DNA from: Isoetes taiwanensis
Lineage: Eukaryota > Streptophyta > Lycopodiopsida > Isoetales > Isoetaceae
DNA length: 64,000 nucleotides
NCBI GenBank assembly: GCA_021234155.1
Contig: JAJEKV010000011.1
Span: forward strand, 19,112,677 to 19,176,676
Reading direction: 5' to 3'
Part shown: positions 48,098 to 58,234 of the stretch, piece by piece
Layout of the letters: each line of letters opens with the position of its first letter
Position numbering within the stretch: position 1 is the first letter of the stretch
Made by a program: the position numbers and the translations under genes
Notes under the pieces: model-generated
The model's input: the letters and a program-made list of their open reading frames with translations, nothing else
Told to the model about the DNA's origin: nothing
Databases searched by the model: none

Positions 48098-49599
48098 AGA
48101 TTATTTCGTGGAACCTTCGAGGTACCAAGGGACCTCTAAAGAGGGCTAGAGTTTTAGCAGCAATGAGATCGATGAGCGCAGATATCCTACTTATACAGGA
48201 ACATAGACTTCCTGACTTCGAGGCCAGTTCCTTAGGTGCCTGGGTAGGAAGCCAGTATTCCTCTTTTACCTGTGCTGCCAGGGGCACTAAAGGGGGTACG
48301 GGAACTTTATGGAAGGGTTTAACTAGTAAGCTGCAATATGCTGGGACAGATGGAAGGTGGCAAGCTGTGCAATTTGATACAGATGGGATTCAATGGGGAG
48401 TGATTAATATTTATGCAACAAATAAGCCTGCGAAAAGAGCCATTCTATGGAAGGAAATCATGGATTGGGTGATCAGTCAGCCGGTGGCCAACTGGGTACT
48501 AGGTGGTGACCTCAAGATGACGGATGTTTGGGATCAAAAGATTGGCTTGTATAGAAACCTCTTGGGGGAGGAGCGACTGGCATGGGATTCCCTTCTCAAC
48601 AATTGTGGCTTCGTTCTCCTTCCATCATCGAATACTCCCTATTCATGGTCTAATAAACAAAAAGGAATGGACAGAGTTTACTGTCTGCTAGACAGATTTT
48701 ATGTGGCTAACAAGTCGGCCCCCTTTATAGATCGGTGCTATGTGGAAGTGGACCTTTCCTTTTCCCAGTCAGATCATATCCCACAAAAACTAGTATTTGA
48801 AGATCTTCCTTCTGCCAGACGAAAAGGGAATCTCCCCTTTAAATTCAATACAGGGCTCCCAGGGAAGGATCTCTTTTGTATACCATTCAAAGAATACCTG
48901 TTAGCTCAGTCAAGGGAAGAGAGTCTTCCTAGTATGAAATCCTGGATCAGAAAAATGCCGATATGAAGGATTGGATAAAAAAAGTGGGGGAAACTACGGG
49001 CTACCAAATTCCGGGAAACTAAGGTTGTCCTATACAATCAAGTTCGACAAGTTAAACAAGGTTTGATTCTAGATCCCTTTAATATTGCCAATCAGGCACT
49101 TGAGGAAGAGCTAGAGGTCAGAATAAAAGCGATAGAAGAGGAAGAGGCTCGAGGGGCCGCTATTAGATCTAAGACCAAATAGTATGCGGAGGTTGATCAT
49201 GAAAGCTCTAAATATTTTTTTAGATTGGCAGGAGCAAGGCTGGCTGAGAATAGTATCACTTCAGTTACTAATGATCAGAACGTGGTTCCTAAAGAGGAGG
49301 CAGAAATTAAATCCTTCTTCAGGGACAGTTATGAGGGGTTGTTCAAAGAAGATCCCCTCCCAAGTGACTATTACAGTCGATGCTCTGAGTGGCTCCCCTC
49401 TTTGAGGCAAGGCCAGATAGTGACTGATGGAGAAAATAAACTTCTACTTCAAGAGCCTCGTGATGTAGAAATCTACAAGACTCCGTGTTCTTTAGCTTCT
49501 GGTAAGTCGCCAGGATCTGATGGGTTTCCTCCAGAGTTCTATGTCGTATTCTGGGATATACTTGGGCCATTCTTCACTGCTGCAATCAAAGGAGCATGG
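48094..49599 (+). pseudogene. LINE ORF2, endonuclease and start of RT domain
   Basis: The intact first part (48094-48966, 290 codons) is an APE-type endonuclease that nicks target DNA: SWNLRG (Asn7), LIQEH (Glu36), NIYATN, GGDLKMTD (Asp139), LLDRFY and SQSDHIP (Asp227, His228). The position that is normally Asn in GDFN is Lys141, so catalysis is doubtful. A shift near the A run at 48974-48980 moves coding to another frame, which continues to 49599. It has one TAG at 49180-49182, then YFFRLAGARLAENSI and KSPGSDGFPPEFY, the start of the RT domain. The Ty3 element begins at 49600. Confidence 0.8.
49595..49599 (+). repeat. 5-bp target-site duplication, left
   Basis: CATGG immediately before the left LTR matches CATGG at 60782-60786 immediately after the right LTR. 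Confidence 0.9.
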
Positions 49600-52154
49600 T
49601 GTTGAAGGTGTTCCTGGCAAAACCTTCAACCTCAGTGGTTTAGAACCTCCAGGTTGCTTGAGGCAACCACTCTGAATGCAAAGATTCCAGAAATAGTGCA
49701 CAAAAGTTCACTGAGAGTATGTTTCCCTGAAGGCCAAAAAGTCTTCTCCACAAAATAACTTGCAGAATATGATCTATAAGGCTATGGATATGGATGTCTC
49801 TCCTCAAGATGCTCAACACTAGATACTAACAGACTGCAAAAACTCAGTAAGGTCAGACTAGTTTAGATAGGCCAAGATTAGATCACTGACCCAGTCAATT
49901 TTTGGTCAATATCCCTGGCAGAGAGCTAAAATTTGAAACTCGATGTTGACAAGGAATTTTCTGGAGCTACCAACTCTATTCTGCTCTGATTTGTCTGCAC
50001 AATAGGGGCCAAATCTCCCTTTTGCCAAAAGGGAACCTAATTTTTCTTTTGATGATTTTTTGTTTGGGACTATAAGAAATGAACAATATTGAAAGAAGAT
50101 ATTTTCTAATGAAGGATTGCACGCATGTCCAGCATTGCCTTGATCAACATATTTGGCTTGGCAAGATTGATGCTCAAACAATTATTCTTCTATGCTCAAT
50201 GCCTGTTGTGCAACACAATTGGATCTGAAGATGTCGGCTCAAGATGGTATTTTAATTTTGTCTTGACAGGAATTTAGCTTTTGCTCTTTCCAATGACATG
50301 CTACATAGGCAGACCTCTCATATCTGACGATTTGGACAAACACAAGACGTCTAGCCTCTGATAATCGTTTGCTTATGGGAATGAATTTCAATGCAACATA
50401 AACAGATTACTACAAAGGTCGGATTTTCAATTCAATCAAACACTCAAGAGATACAAAGTAATATCCCAAGCTCGTGGTCTTGGGTACAGGATCAAATAGG
50501 TATACATTCAGACAATCCAGAGAATTGAGTCAATAATCTGGATCATAGGTAAACATTGGAGGTCAGAATCAAGCTCAGGATCATCAAGCCGGTCCTTCTT
50601 CAAAGCCATAAAACACTTCTTTGTCTCAAAGCCCTCGAATTTCTCCTGTGCAGAAAAGCCCCTTTTGTAAATGCTCTGTTCTGTTGAGATCTTGATCATT
50701 TCCCTTCAATCTTCTGTCTTTTAGCTCGCAATAAGCATTCTTGGCATTAAACATGGTGATTCAGCCAGTTTAGGTCATGATTTACTAGTTTGTTGGGCCG
50801 AATTAACTGGATCTTGGCGTTTTCCAGATTTAGGGTTCATATGGGTTCAGGCGAAATATCCCACAGGCTCAATCAGATTTGGCGACCAAGGTATATAACG
50901 AGAAGAAAATCCATTATTTCTGATTATTGCGTGCAATATCCACGTGGGATCCGGTACCTCCACCGCCCCACACGCCCGGATGTTCCACGCGGCATGGGGA
51001 GATTGGCTGGAAGAGAAATTAGGCTGGGGGGGTAGATAGGAAAATTTTTGCACCCCTAAGCCCTATGGCACGATTCCCTAGGAAGCTTCTATAATGCCCA
51101 AAATAAAGCCTTTTTTCAAAATTCTTTTTTTCTAAGGGAATCTTTTTTTGTACCCTATAAGATTCTGGAATCTCTTCTCACAATGGAGCTTTTTTGAATT
51201 TGGCAAAAAAGGAGTTAAGGAGTGGATGATGTGGCATGTGGAAATGATGACAAGGCTAGGTGGTGTGATGTGGCCAATGGGAATGATGACGTGTTAGCCA
51301 ACTTGAATTTGAAAATTCCTTCTAGTCAAAAATTTTGAGTGATGTGGAGATGATGTGTATGACAAGTGTGGAGTGATGAGGTGTCAATGGCGATGTGGCA
51401 ACAATGATGCTAGTTAGATGCTTTGATGTGGATTTTGATTTGCATATGGGAGTTTGACATGAGATGGCTAGAATGATGATGAGTGTGATGACTTGGCACA
51501 TGAGGTGAGGTGTAAAGTGACTTGGCACATGAGGTGAGATGTAAAGTGACTTGGCCCATCAAGTGCTCATTTAGGAGCCAATTTCTTTTTATGGAGCAAT
51601 TTTAGCACCTCCTAGGGCACACTTGAATTTTGTGCACTTCCCTTAGGATTTTTTGCAACTTTCTTTTAACTTTGGTCAAGTTGCATGGGATGTTGACTTC
51701 TGAGCGAATTTTTGACCAAGTCAAGTCACCTTTGAGCTAGTGGATGATGGAATAAGTGGGTGTTTCATGAAGGTGTGTTTTGACTAGAAAGAACTTTCAA
51801 GGTCAAGTTTGACTTTGGGAGGTATATGAGCAAGGAGTCAAAGTTCAATGGTATCTTAGGATGGTGGAGTAAATGGAGAAGGGGATCAAAATGCCAAAGC
51901 TGCCAAGATCACAAATAGCTACATACCATGGAATATTCTTCAAGGGGTCTTCTTTCTCCTCTTCTCTTCATTTCCTTTGCTTGTTTGACCTTTTGTATCT
52001 CTTGAGTGACTTGAGTCAATTGTCCTTCCTTTGCTCTTCAAATTTTGATGTATGCTAGTGAAGCATTTTCCTATTGTCTTGCAAACCAAATCAAGATGAG
52101 AGGATTAGTGCAGACATGTGCTTGGCTCTTCCATGCTGCCATGGCATGGCAGCA
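49600..52154 (-). repeat. 3' LTR (2555 bp)
   Basis: Nearly identical to 58235-60781. Differences include an extra block near 51199-51212 (TTTGGCAAAAAAGG) and scattered transitions. Its right end is a 21-bp palindrome (10-bp arms, one central base) at 52134-52154. Its left end holds a 9-bp inverted repeat. Conserved frames inside, such as a 91-codon one, are without domains and not called as genes. Confidence 0.95.
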
Positions 52155-52882
52155 TTATGCCAAACCAAAAGAGAAGGCTGGTCTACCAGCCCCTTTGACT
52201 AGCTGTTTGTACTTCTTGACATAGCTCCAGCCAGTTGCCAATGTGAGAATATGGTTGGCAACTCAATGACCTGCATATGGATTTGAAAGTGACAGATTTT
52301 GCATTATGAATGTATATGTGAATGATGTTCCTTTCAGATGAACCTGCATGGAAAATAAATCTCTTTAGTTATGAGAGGCTGCAGGATGGTGGTGTGACAG
52401 CAGCTTGGGAAATTTATGAGGATGAAGGGGGCTTTCAGATGTAATAAGGTCAACTCTTGATCAGATGACAGATGGAGGCAGACATAAGGATGCACCTGCA
52501 TGTGAAGATAAAGCTTGTTAGTTTGAATGAGTTGCTGGTATGGAGGTAATGGCAGCAACTCCAGGTGATGAAGAACAATGTAATGTAGTGAAAGAGATGT
52601 GTGAGTGACATGTTCAGATGCACCTGCATGGAACTATGATCAGTACTAATTCACTCCCTCAGTTGATTACAACCTGCATAGCCCTTTTGTCCTTGCAACA
52701 CTAGAAACTCATTAGTACACAAATAATAACTTCAAAGCAGAACTCAACTTACTAAGATAGGCTTAATTTTTTTGCTTTCATCCTACTGAGGCTTTTTTCT
52801 TACATTTTGCTTTTTCTGTTTTTTTTTTTTATTTTCTTAGCAAAGCACTAACTAATCCTAACTACATCTTACCATAAAGATT
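52155..52882 (-). other. Non-coding region between pol and 3' LTR
   Basis: 728 bases without a domain. GATGCACCTGCATG or close variants recur near 52337, 52490 and 52617. The stretch next to the LTR is not purine-rich on the element strand. Confidence 0.6.
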
Positions 52883-53203
52883 TTAGTTGAACAAAGCAAG
52901 GGCAACATGCTGTTGCCAATACCTTTTTAGGTGCACAATGTTGATAGGGTTCATCAATTCTCTGCCATCAGCAATATCTTTCAGCCAATATGAACCTCTG
53001 CCAGCTGTCCCTATCACTTCAAATGGTCCCTCCCAAAGATTCTCAAATTTGGATGGTATATCTTCCCTTGCTTTATTCCACTTCAACACTAACTCTCCTG
53101 TTTTTAAAACTCCCTGCAATTTGTGTGCTGCTTTGAAAGTTGCAATATCTTTAGCCTTTTTCCTCATCACTGCATTCTCAGCCTCATATCTATGCTCCTC
53201 TAG
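52883..53203 (-). CDS. pol: Integrase C-terminal domain, separated by an in-frame TAG
   Basis: In the same frame as pol, beyond the TAG at 53204-53206, about 107 codons continue: EEHRYEAENAV, TGELVLKWNKAR, then LWEGPFEVIG and SYWLKDIADGRE, NIVHLKRYW. This is the GPY/F module that ends Ty3 integrases and binds DNA. The TAG probably arose from CAG by a single C-to-T change. Confidence 0.85.
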   Translation of the reverse strand, partial: LEEHRYEAENAVMRKKAKDIATFKAAHKLQGVLKTGELVLKWNKAREDIPSKFENLWEGPFEVIGTAGRGSYWLKDIADGRELMNPINIVHLKRYWQQHVALALFN

Positions 53204-56200
53204 CTACATCAATCTCACAAATCTGTCTTTTAGAGCCTCATCCATTTCCAAATTAATCTGATAAGCCAGTCTGAGTGATGGAAGTTCTAATTCTATAGGC
53301 AGTACTGACTCTATCCCATATACCAAACTGAAAGGAGTGTGTTTTGTAGCCACTTTGATGGTAGTTCTATATGCCCAGAGTGCATCGTGGAGTTTTAAAT
53401 GCCAATCCTTTTTTGAAACACCGATGGTCTTTTTGAGGATAGATTTGAGAGTCTTATTGGTTGATTCTGCCTGGCCATTTCCTTGAGGGTAATAGGATGA
53501 ACTCTTGGTATGTTTGACTTTCAAGGTGACTAGAAGTAATGCAATTGTATGGTTGATGAACTGGCTGCCTCTATCAGAGACTATTTTAAAAGGAATGCCA
53601 AATCTGGCACAAATATTTTCATGCAAAAATCTTGCAGTGGCTTGAGCATTGGCTTCTCTCAAAGGAATTGCCTCTGCCCATTTGGTAAAGTAATCAGTGG
53701 CAACTAATATAAACTGGTGTTGAGCTGAAGAAGGTGGGTCTATGGGGCCTATAAAATCCAGCCCCACATTTGGAAAGGTCCAGGGAAAGTTATGGCAGTC
53801 AGGGCAGCTGGCTGCAAAGTTTTTTTTACCAAAGATCTGACATTTATGGCAGCATTTTATAGTCTCATAACAATCCTTAAAGAGAGTGGGCCAAAAGTAT
53901 CCTGACCTTAGAATCTTTTTTGCAGTTGTATCTGCTGCAAAGTGTCCTCCACAAACTCCCTCATGACATGCTTCAATTATCATTCTAGCCTCTTCTTCAT
54001 CCACACATCTCAACAAGACTCCTTCCTTGTCAACTTTGCATAGGATCCCTTCAATTAGCCTGAACTTTTTGCACTTGTCCTTGAATCTTCTTTCTTGACT
54101 GCCACTCAAATTCTTAGGCAACTCATTGCTCTCCAAATAGTTTCTGATGTCAAATTGCCAGTCAATATTTTCTGCATCAAAAGAAATCAAGTTTGTTAGA
54201 TTGTCATCAATACATAAACCATCTTGATCTTCATGCTCAAACAACACATGTGGAAGATAAGAGCTGGGATTCTCGATCAACCTTACCACCTTTACAGTAA
54301 TATCATAAGCTTGGATCTTACAAGCCCACCTGCACAATTTGGCCTTTGGTTGCTTTTTTGCAAAAAGGAGTGAGAAAAGATTTTGTCTCATGAATACTTG
54401 CACCTGATTGTTTTGAAGAAGATGTCCTTGTCTCTCTATCAAGAACATCAAAGCTGCTGCACTTTTCTCCAATCTGGGATATCTTAATTCAGTATCAGAC
54501 CACATCTTGCTTGCAAAAGCAATTACATGGTCCTCCTGCAGCAGTGCCAAACCAATTGCCTTTTTTGTTACACTGATATAAGCTTTGAAGGGTTTCCCTA
54601 GATCAGGAGGTTTAAGTAGGATAGATTTGCAGATGGCATCAATGATCTTGTCAAAAGAATTTTGGCATTGCTCATCCCAATCTACTAGGATGTGTTTGCT
54701 TTTACTTTTGGAGAACTTTCCTACCTTTGTGAGGCTAGAAATTGGGCTCATAGTGTGGGAAAAATGAGGGACATACATTCTCAAAAAGCTGGTCATCCCC
54801 ATGAAGCTTTTAACCTGCTTGAGGGTTTTTGGAGATGCCAGTTTCCTTAGAGCTTCAACCTTACTTTCAGATATTTGAATTCCTGCTGTAGACACTACAT
54901 GCCCAAGCAATTCTCCCCTTGAGGATAAAAAAACACATTTTTTGGGGTTCAAACTCACTTCTCCTTTTCTACACAAAGCAAACAGCATGGTTAGCATATC
55001 AAAATGTTTTTCCAGAGAAGTTCCCAAACAAAGGTCATCCAAGAATACACGAAAACTATTGGCAGGCATTTCTCTAAAAATTGTATCCATGGCTCTTTGG
55101 AATGTTGCAGATGCATTCATCAATCCAAATGGCATTCTTTTCATGGCAAATGTTCCCCAAGGTGTGATAAATGAAGTTTTAGGCTGATCACTTTCCTTGA
55201 TGCTTATTTGATTAAAACCTGAAAAGCCATCTAAGAATGAGTAAATCTTCTTCCCTGCTACAGCATGCAGCACCTCTTCCAGAAATGGCAAAGGATAGCA
55301 ATCTTTGATAGTGGCTTTGTTTAGATCTCTATAATCTATGCAAATTCTGATAGTCTTGTTTTTCTTCTCAACAGGAACAATGCAAGATAGCCACTCAAGG
55401 TTCACAATTTCTGCAATCACACCTGCATCTTTCATTTTGTACAACTCCTCCTTGATTAAACCTAATAAAGAAGCATTAATCCTTCTTAGCTTTTGTATAA
55501 CAGGTTTCATACCTTCCTTGATCTTGATTTCAAACTCACAAATGCTTTTGTCAACACCAACCAACTCATCATAATCCCAAGCAAAGATATCCTTCCAATC
55601 ATCAAAGAATTTAGTAACAAAAGCATTATCCTCTTCTTTAAACAAATCACCAACATATAATACCCTATCTAGACCCTTCTTGTTGACCTTGATTTCCTTT
55701 ACCTGTTTGTCTTCACTTGCATTGATTACCAGGATGGGGTATAGCTGTTGCAGATCTTTCTTCTCAAGCTCATCTTCTTGAATTGCTCCCTCAGCTAAGT
55801 GTTCCAGTAGCACACTTCTGCATAACGAGTCTGCTTCACAATTTTGCTCCCTTGGCACATGGCAAAGTTCCCAGGTTTCAAAATTCTTCAGTTCCAACAT
55901 AGCTTGATCTCTGAGCTGCATCATGTCTTCACTCTTGGCCTGATATTCTCCTGATATTTGCCTGCAGACAAGCTGAGAGTCTCCAAAGATGATTACATCA
56001 CTGATGTTTAGATTTCTTGCTTCTTGAAGACCTGCAATCAATGCCTTATACTCTGCCATATTAGAAGTGACATTTGGATAAATTCTTCCTAGTTTAGCCA
56101 GCAACCTGTTGGAAGCATCCTTGAGAATAGCAGCAGAAGATGCCACATTAAGCCTTTTGGAGACACCACCATCAAACCATAAATAAGCAAAATTGCCTGA

Positions 56201-56434
56201 TCTAGCTGAAGCTAATTCTTTTGGGATTTTAATGCTAGACTCTAACTCTACTGCATTCAGCTCAAATTCTCCACATGGATGTGATAACAGCATTTCTTCT
56301 TCAATGAAATTCATGCTTTCAAACTCTCCTAACTTATTGTACAATGTTACCTTTTTCTTGCCATTTGAAATAGTGCATTCTCCTTTTGACCACACAGGCC
56401 TAGCATCAACTGTAGAAAGCCATTTTCTGCCCAA
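53204..56434 (-). CDS. pol: Pol: RNase H - reverse transcriptase - dead RNase H - integrase
   Basis: 1076 codons. Residues 84-210 form an archaeal-type RNase H with Asp88, Glu128, Asp152 and Asp202 (FDGG, MAEYKAL, FGDSQL, EADSL). Residues 305-515 are RT with LDGFSG (Asp402) and FLDD (Asp466, Asp467). Residues 612-700 align with the usual Ty3 RNase H, but the DAS, EKE and TDH acidic positions read SVT, EKS and MRQ. Integrase follows with the HHCC finger (His824, His831, Cys862, Cys865) and the DD35E triad Asp893, Asp954, Glu990. It copies RNA to DNA and inserts it. The ATG is internal to the protease tail, so the natural protein would be a fusion from upstream. The stop is a TAG at 53204-53206. 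Confidence 0.93.
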   Translation of the reverse strand: MGRKWLSTVDARPVWSKGECTISNGKKKVTLYNKLGEFESMNFIEEEMLLSHPCGEFELNAVELESSIKIPKELASARSGNFAYLWFDGGVSKRLNVASSAAILKDASNRLLAKLGRIYPNVTSNMAEYKALIAGLQEARNLNISDVIIFGDSQLVCRQISGEYQAKSEDMMQLRDQAMLELKNFETWELCHVPREQNCEADSLCRSVLLEHLAEGAIQEDELEKKDLQQLYPILVINASEDKQVKEIKVNKKGLDRVLYVGDLFKEEDNAFVTKFFDDWKDIFAWDYDELVGVDKSICEFEIKIKEGMKPVIQKLRRINASLLGLIKEELYKMKDAGVIAEIVNLEWLSCIVPVEKKNKTIRICIDYRDLNKATIKDCYPLPFLEEVLHAVAGKKIYSFLDGFSGFNQISIKESDQPKTSFITPWGTFAMKRMPFGLMNASATFQRAMDTIFREMPANSFRVFLDDLCLGTSLEKHFDMLTMLFALCRKGEVSLNPKKCVFLSSRGELLGHVVSTAGIQISESKVEALRKLASPKTLKQVKSFMGMTSFLRMYVPHFSHTMSPISSLTKVGKFSKSKSKHILVDWDEQCQNSFDKIIDAICKSILLKPPDLGKPFKAYISVTKKAIGLALLQEDHVIAFASKMWSDTELRYPRLEKSAAALMFLIERQGHLLQNNQVQVFMRQNLFSLLFAKKQPKAKLCRWACKIQAYDITVKVVRLIENPSSYLPHVLFEHEDQDGLCIDDNLTNLISFDAENIDWQFDIRNYLESNELPKNLSGSQERRFKDKCKKFRLIEGILCKVDKEGVLLRCVDEEEARMIIEACHEGVCGGHFAADTTAKKILRSGYFWPTLFKDCYETIKCCHKCQIFGKKNFAASCPDCHNFPWTFPNVGLDFIGPIDPPSSAQHQFILVATDYFTKWAEAIPLREANAQATARFLHENICARFGIPFKIVSDRGSQFINHTIALLLVTLKVKHTKSSSYYPQGNGQAESTNKTLKSILKKTIGVSKKDWHLKLHDALWAYRTTIKVATKHTPFSLVYGIESVLPIELELPSLRLAYQINLEMDEALKDRFVRLM

Positions 56435-56751
56435 AAGTAAGTCATATATATATCTGATTTGTCCCCTATTCCTTCAAAAGCAACCACAACAAAGTTAGCT
56501 GCAACCATTATTCCTTCAACATCAATAGGCACGTTGCTAACTATTCCAACTGGATTGATTTTTGTGTTAGAGAAAGATTTTAAGATCATTGGAGCCTTCT
56601 TGTCTATTTCTAGACCACATAGCCTCATAACATGGTGTGGCATTACATTCAGGGGTGATCCTCCATCTAGTAGAACCTTGGTTAAGATTTTTCCTCCCAT
56701 TTTGGCAACACAAGTGAAAGCTCCAGGATCATAATCATCATGGGTGAGCAT
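56347..56751 (-). pseudogene. pro: Aspartic protease region
   Basis: The frame contains KVLLDGGSPLNVMP, the retropepsin active-site segment (D-G/S-G, here DGGS), then the usual flap and hydrophobic strand (GIVSNVPIDVEGI). The expected LLGRKWL at the C-terminal helix is present only in the next frame, that of pol. The frames part within an AT dinucleotide run at 56443-56453, where one AT unit appears to have been gained. Confidence 0.75.
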
Positions 56752-57152
56752 GTGCTCCTCAATGTGGTTTGTTAGGGCAAACTCATCTTCCTTAGTCAGA
56801 TTGAGAATCTTTTTTTCTCGTAAGAAGGGGTTATCTTGAGCAAGGTCGACAAATCTACCGCATTTTTTGAATTCTTCAACAAATATTCAAAGTCCTCACA
56901 CTCTTTTTTCTTTCTTGACAAATTTCGAAAGCAGGAGGAGGAGGCATGACCACCGCTTGCTCAAAGCATCCCTATGTTTCAAGATGTCGGCTTCCTCATG
57001 TGTTGATTCTCTTTCTTTGGCATTATTCATTCTTCCGGTGTGGATGACCATTATCTCCTCTTGTTCCTCAATTTTCTGCACAAACCTTATAGATGCATTT
57101 GGCTCATTAACTTTAGACTTTTCTTGTCCGGCAAAATACTCTTTAACACTTT

Positions 57153-57244
57153 GCATCTATCCTCATAATGCCCTACTGACCTTACAAAATTCACACACTG
57201 GGGCATTCTTTACCAAAATGTCCTCTCTTTCCACACTTAGTGCA
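57153..57244 (-). pseudogene. gag: Gag nucleocapsid, two CCHC zinc knuckles in different frames
   Basis: At 57244-57203 the minus strand encodes CTKCGKRGHFGKEC (C-x2-C-x4-H-x4-C). At 57195-57153 a second knuckle begins CEFCKVS in one frame and ends GHYEDRC in another, one base apart. A stop lies between the two. Knuckles bind the element RNA. The double break means no normal nucleocapsid is made. Confidence 0.7.
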
Positions 57245-57642
57245 TGGCCTATACCAGCAGATGAGTCGGAAGAATGAGTATCTCTAAAGCAATGCACACA
57301 TGGAGGGTAAGTTTTCTTTTCAAATTTTGAGCTTTTCAGGTCTTGAAGTTGTTTGGTTACCTCAACCGATTGCCTCTCGACACTTTGGTAATCTCTGCTC
57401 TTACATCTGCTGCTGCAGGAGCCTCATCATCTTCCATCTTAACCTTTTTCTTCTCTTTTTGGACAAAGATAAACAGTGCAGTCTTTGCTCCCATGTACTC
57501 TTGCTCATAACTGGAAAAAAGGATCACTTGGTGAGTGCACATCATCCGGTAAGTAAGATATCATATCTCGCAATTTCAGTAGCCTTGGTGAAAGCCTTGT
57601 GTATTGTATCAAATCCCTCTTGTTTTTGGATCTTCAAAAGCT

Positions 57643-58191
57643 TTACAGGTATCCTCGGTGGCCGCTTAATCCCCTGATAAAAGAAGCCACTAGATGCAGG
57701 GTATGGTTAGGAACATGATTGATTTGGCATTTGACAAGGTAGAGATTGAATCTTTCAACATATTGGTGCACACTCTCACCATGTTTGATGCGAAAAGTTT
57801 GCAACTCAAAGATTAAATCTTGGGGGTCCAAGACTCTTCCAAACCGTGCTAAAAACTTTTTAACCAGTTCTTCCCAAGAATTGGTGCCTAAACTTACAAC
57901 ATACTCTAACCAAGCCCTGACTTCATCATTCTTGAAACATTTTTTAAACTCAGAGAACTTACAGCCCTTTTTGTGACCATATTCTTGATAGTATTCTTCA
58001 AAAGTCTTGAGGAAATTATTGGCATTCATGCTCAAATCAAAAACAGGGACTGGAATAGGCACATTTAGCTCAAAGTATTGATAGGGCATACCTGCATTTG
58101 CTTGTATAGTGACAGTAGGTGTTGCAGTAGCTTCATGATTATCCTGTGCTTCAGTAGGCTCAGATGCCTCATTAGTTCTTCTGGGTGCCAT
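57643..58191 (-). CDS. gag: Gag, N-terminal and capsid-like part
   Basis: 182 codons starting 23 bases beyond the primer site, reading MAPRRTNEASEPTEAQD first. The retrotransposon gag motif follows: SWEELVKKFLARF, then LIFELQTFRIKHGESVHQYV and ERFNLYLVKC. Gag forms the particle that packages the RNA. The frame closes after SGHRGYL, short of the nucleocapsid part, because of indels. The start is the first ATG and fits the short leader. Confidence 0.85.
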   Translation of the reverse strand: MAPRRTNEASEPTEAQDNHEATATPTVTIQANAGMPYQYFELNVPIPVPVFDLSMNANNFLKTFEEYYQEYGHKKGCKFSEFKKCFKNDEVRAWLEYVVSLGTNSWEELVKKFLARFGRVLDPQDLIFELQTFRIKHGESVHQYVERFNLYLVKCQINHVPNHTLHLVASFIRGLSGHRGYL

Positions 58192-58213
58192 GAGTTCAGA
58201 TTCCAGGAAAATG

Positions 58214-58231
58214 ATCTCGGTAGAACCTCCA
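58214..58231 (-). other. Primer binding site, complementary to tRNA-Gln 3' end
   Basis: Three bases inside the 5' LTR the minus strand reads TGGAGGTTCTACCGAGAT. From memory of plant tRNA-Gln (acceptor and T-arm ending CTCGGTGGAACCT-CCA), this pairs along its length with one or two mismatches. The TGG start and 3-base spacing are usual for LTR elements. Confidence 0.65.
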
Positions 58232-58234
58232 AAA

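Noticed and set aside
49906-50181. A 91-codon minus-strand frame found in both LTRs (also 58541-58816)
   Set aside because: It is conserved only because the LTRs are near identical copies. It has no domain, and other frames in the LTR are equally open.
52155-52210. Polypurine tract next to the 3' LTR
   Set aside because: The expected purine run on the minus strand is not adjacent to 52154. A weak AAAGGGG lies about 35 bases away and is not convincing.
53563-56498. Plus-strand frames opposite pol
   Set aside because: Shadows of the minus-strand pol and protease, which carry the domain motifs.
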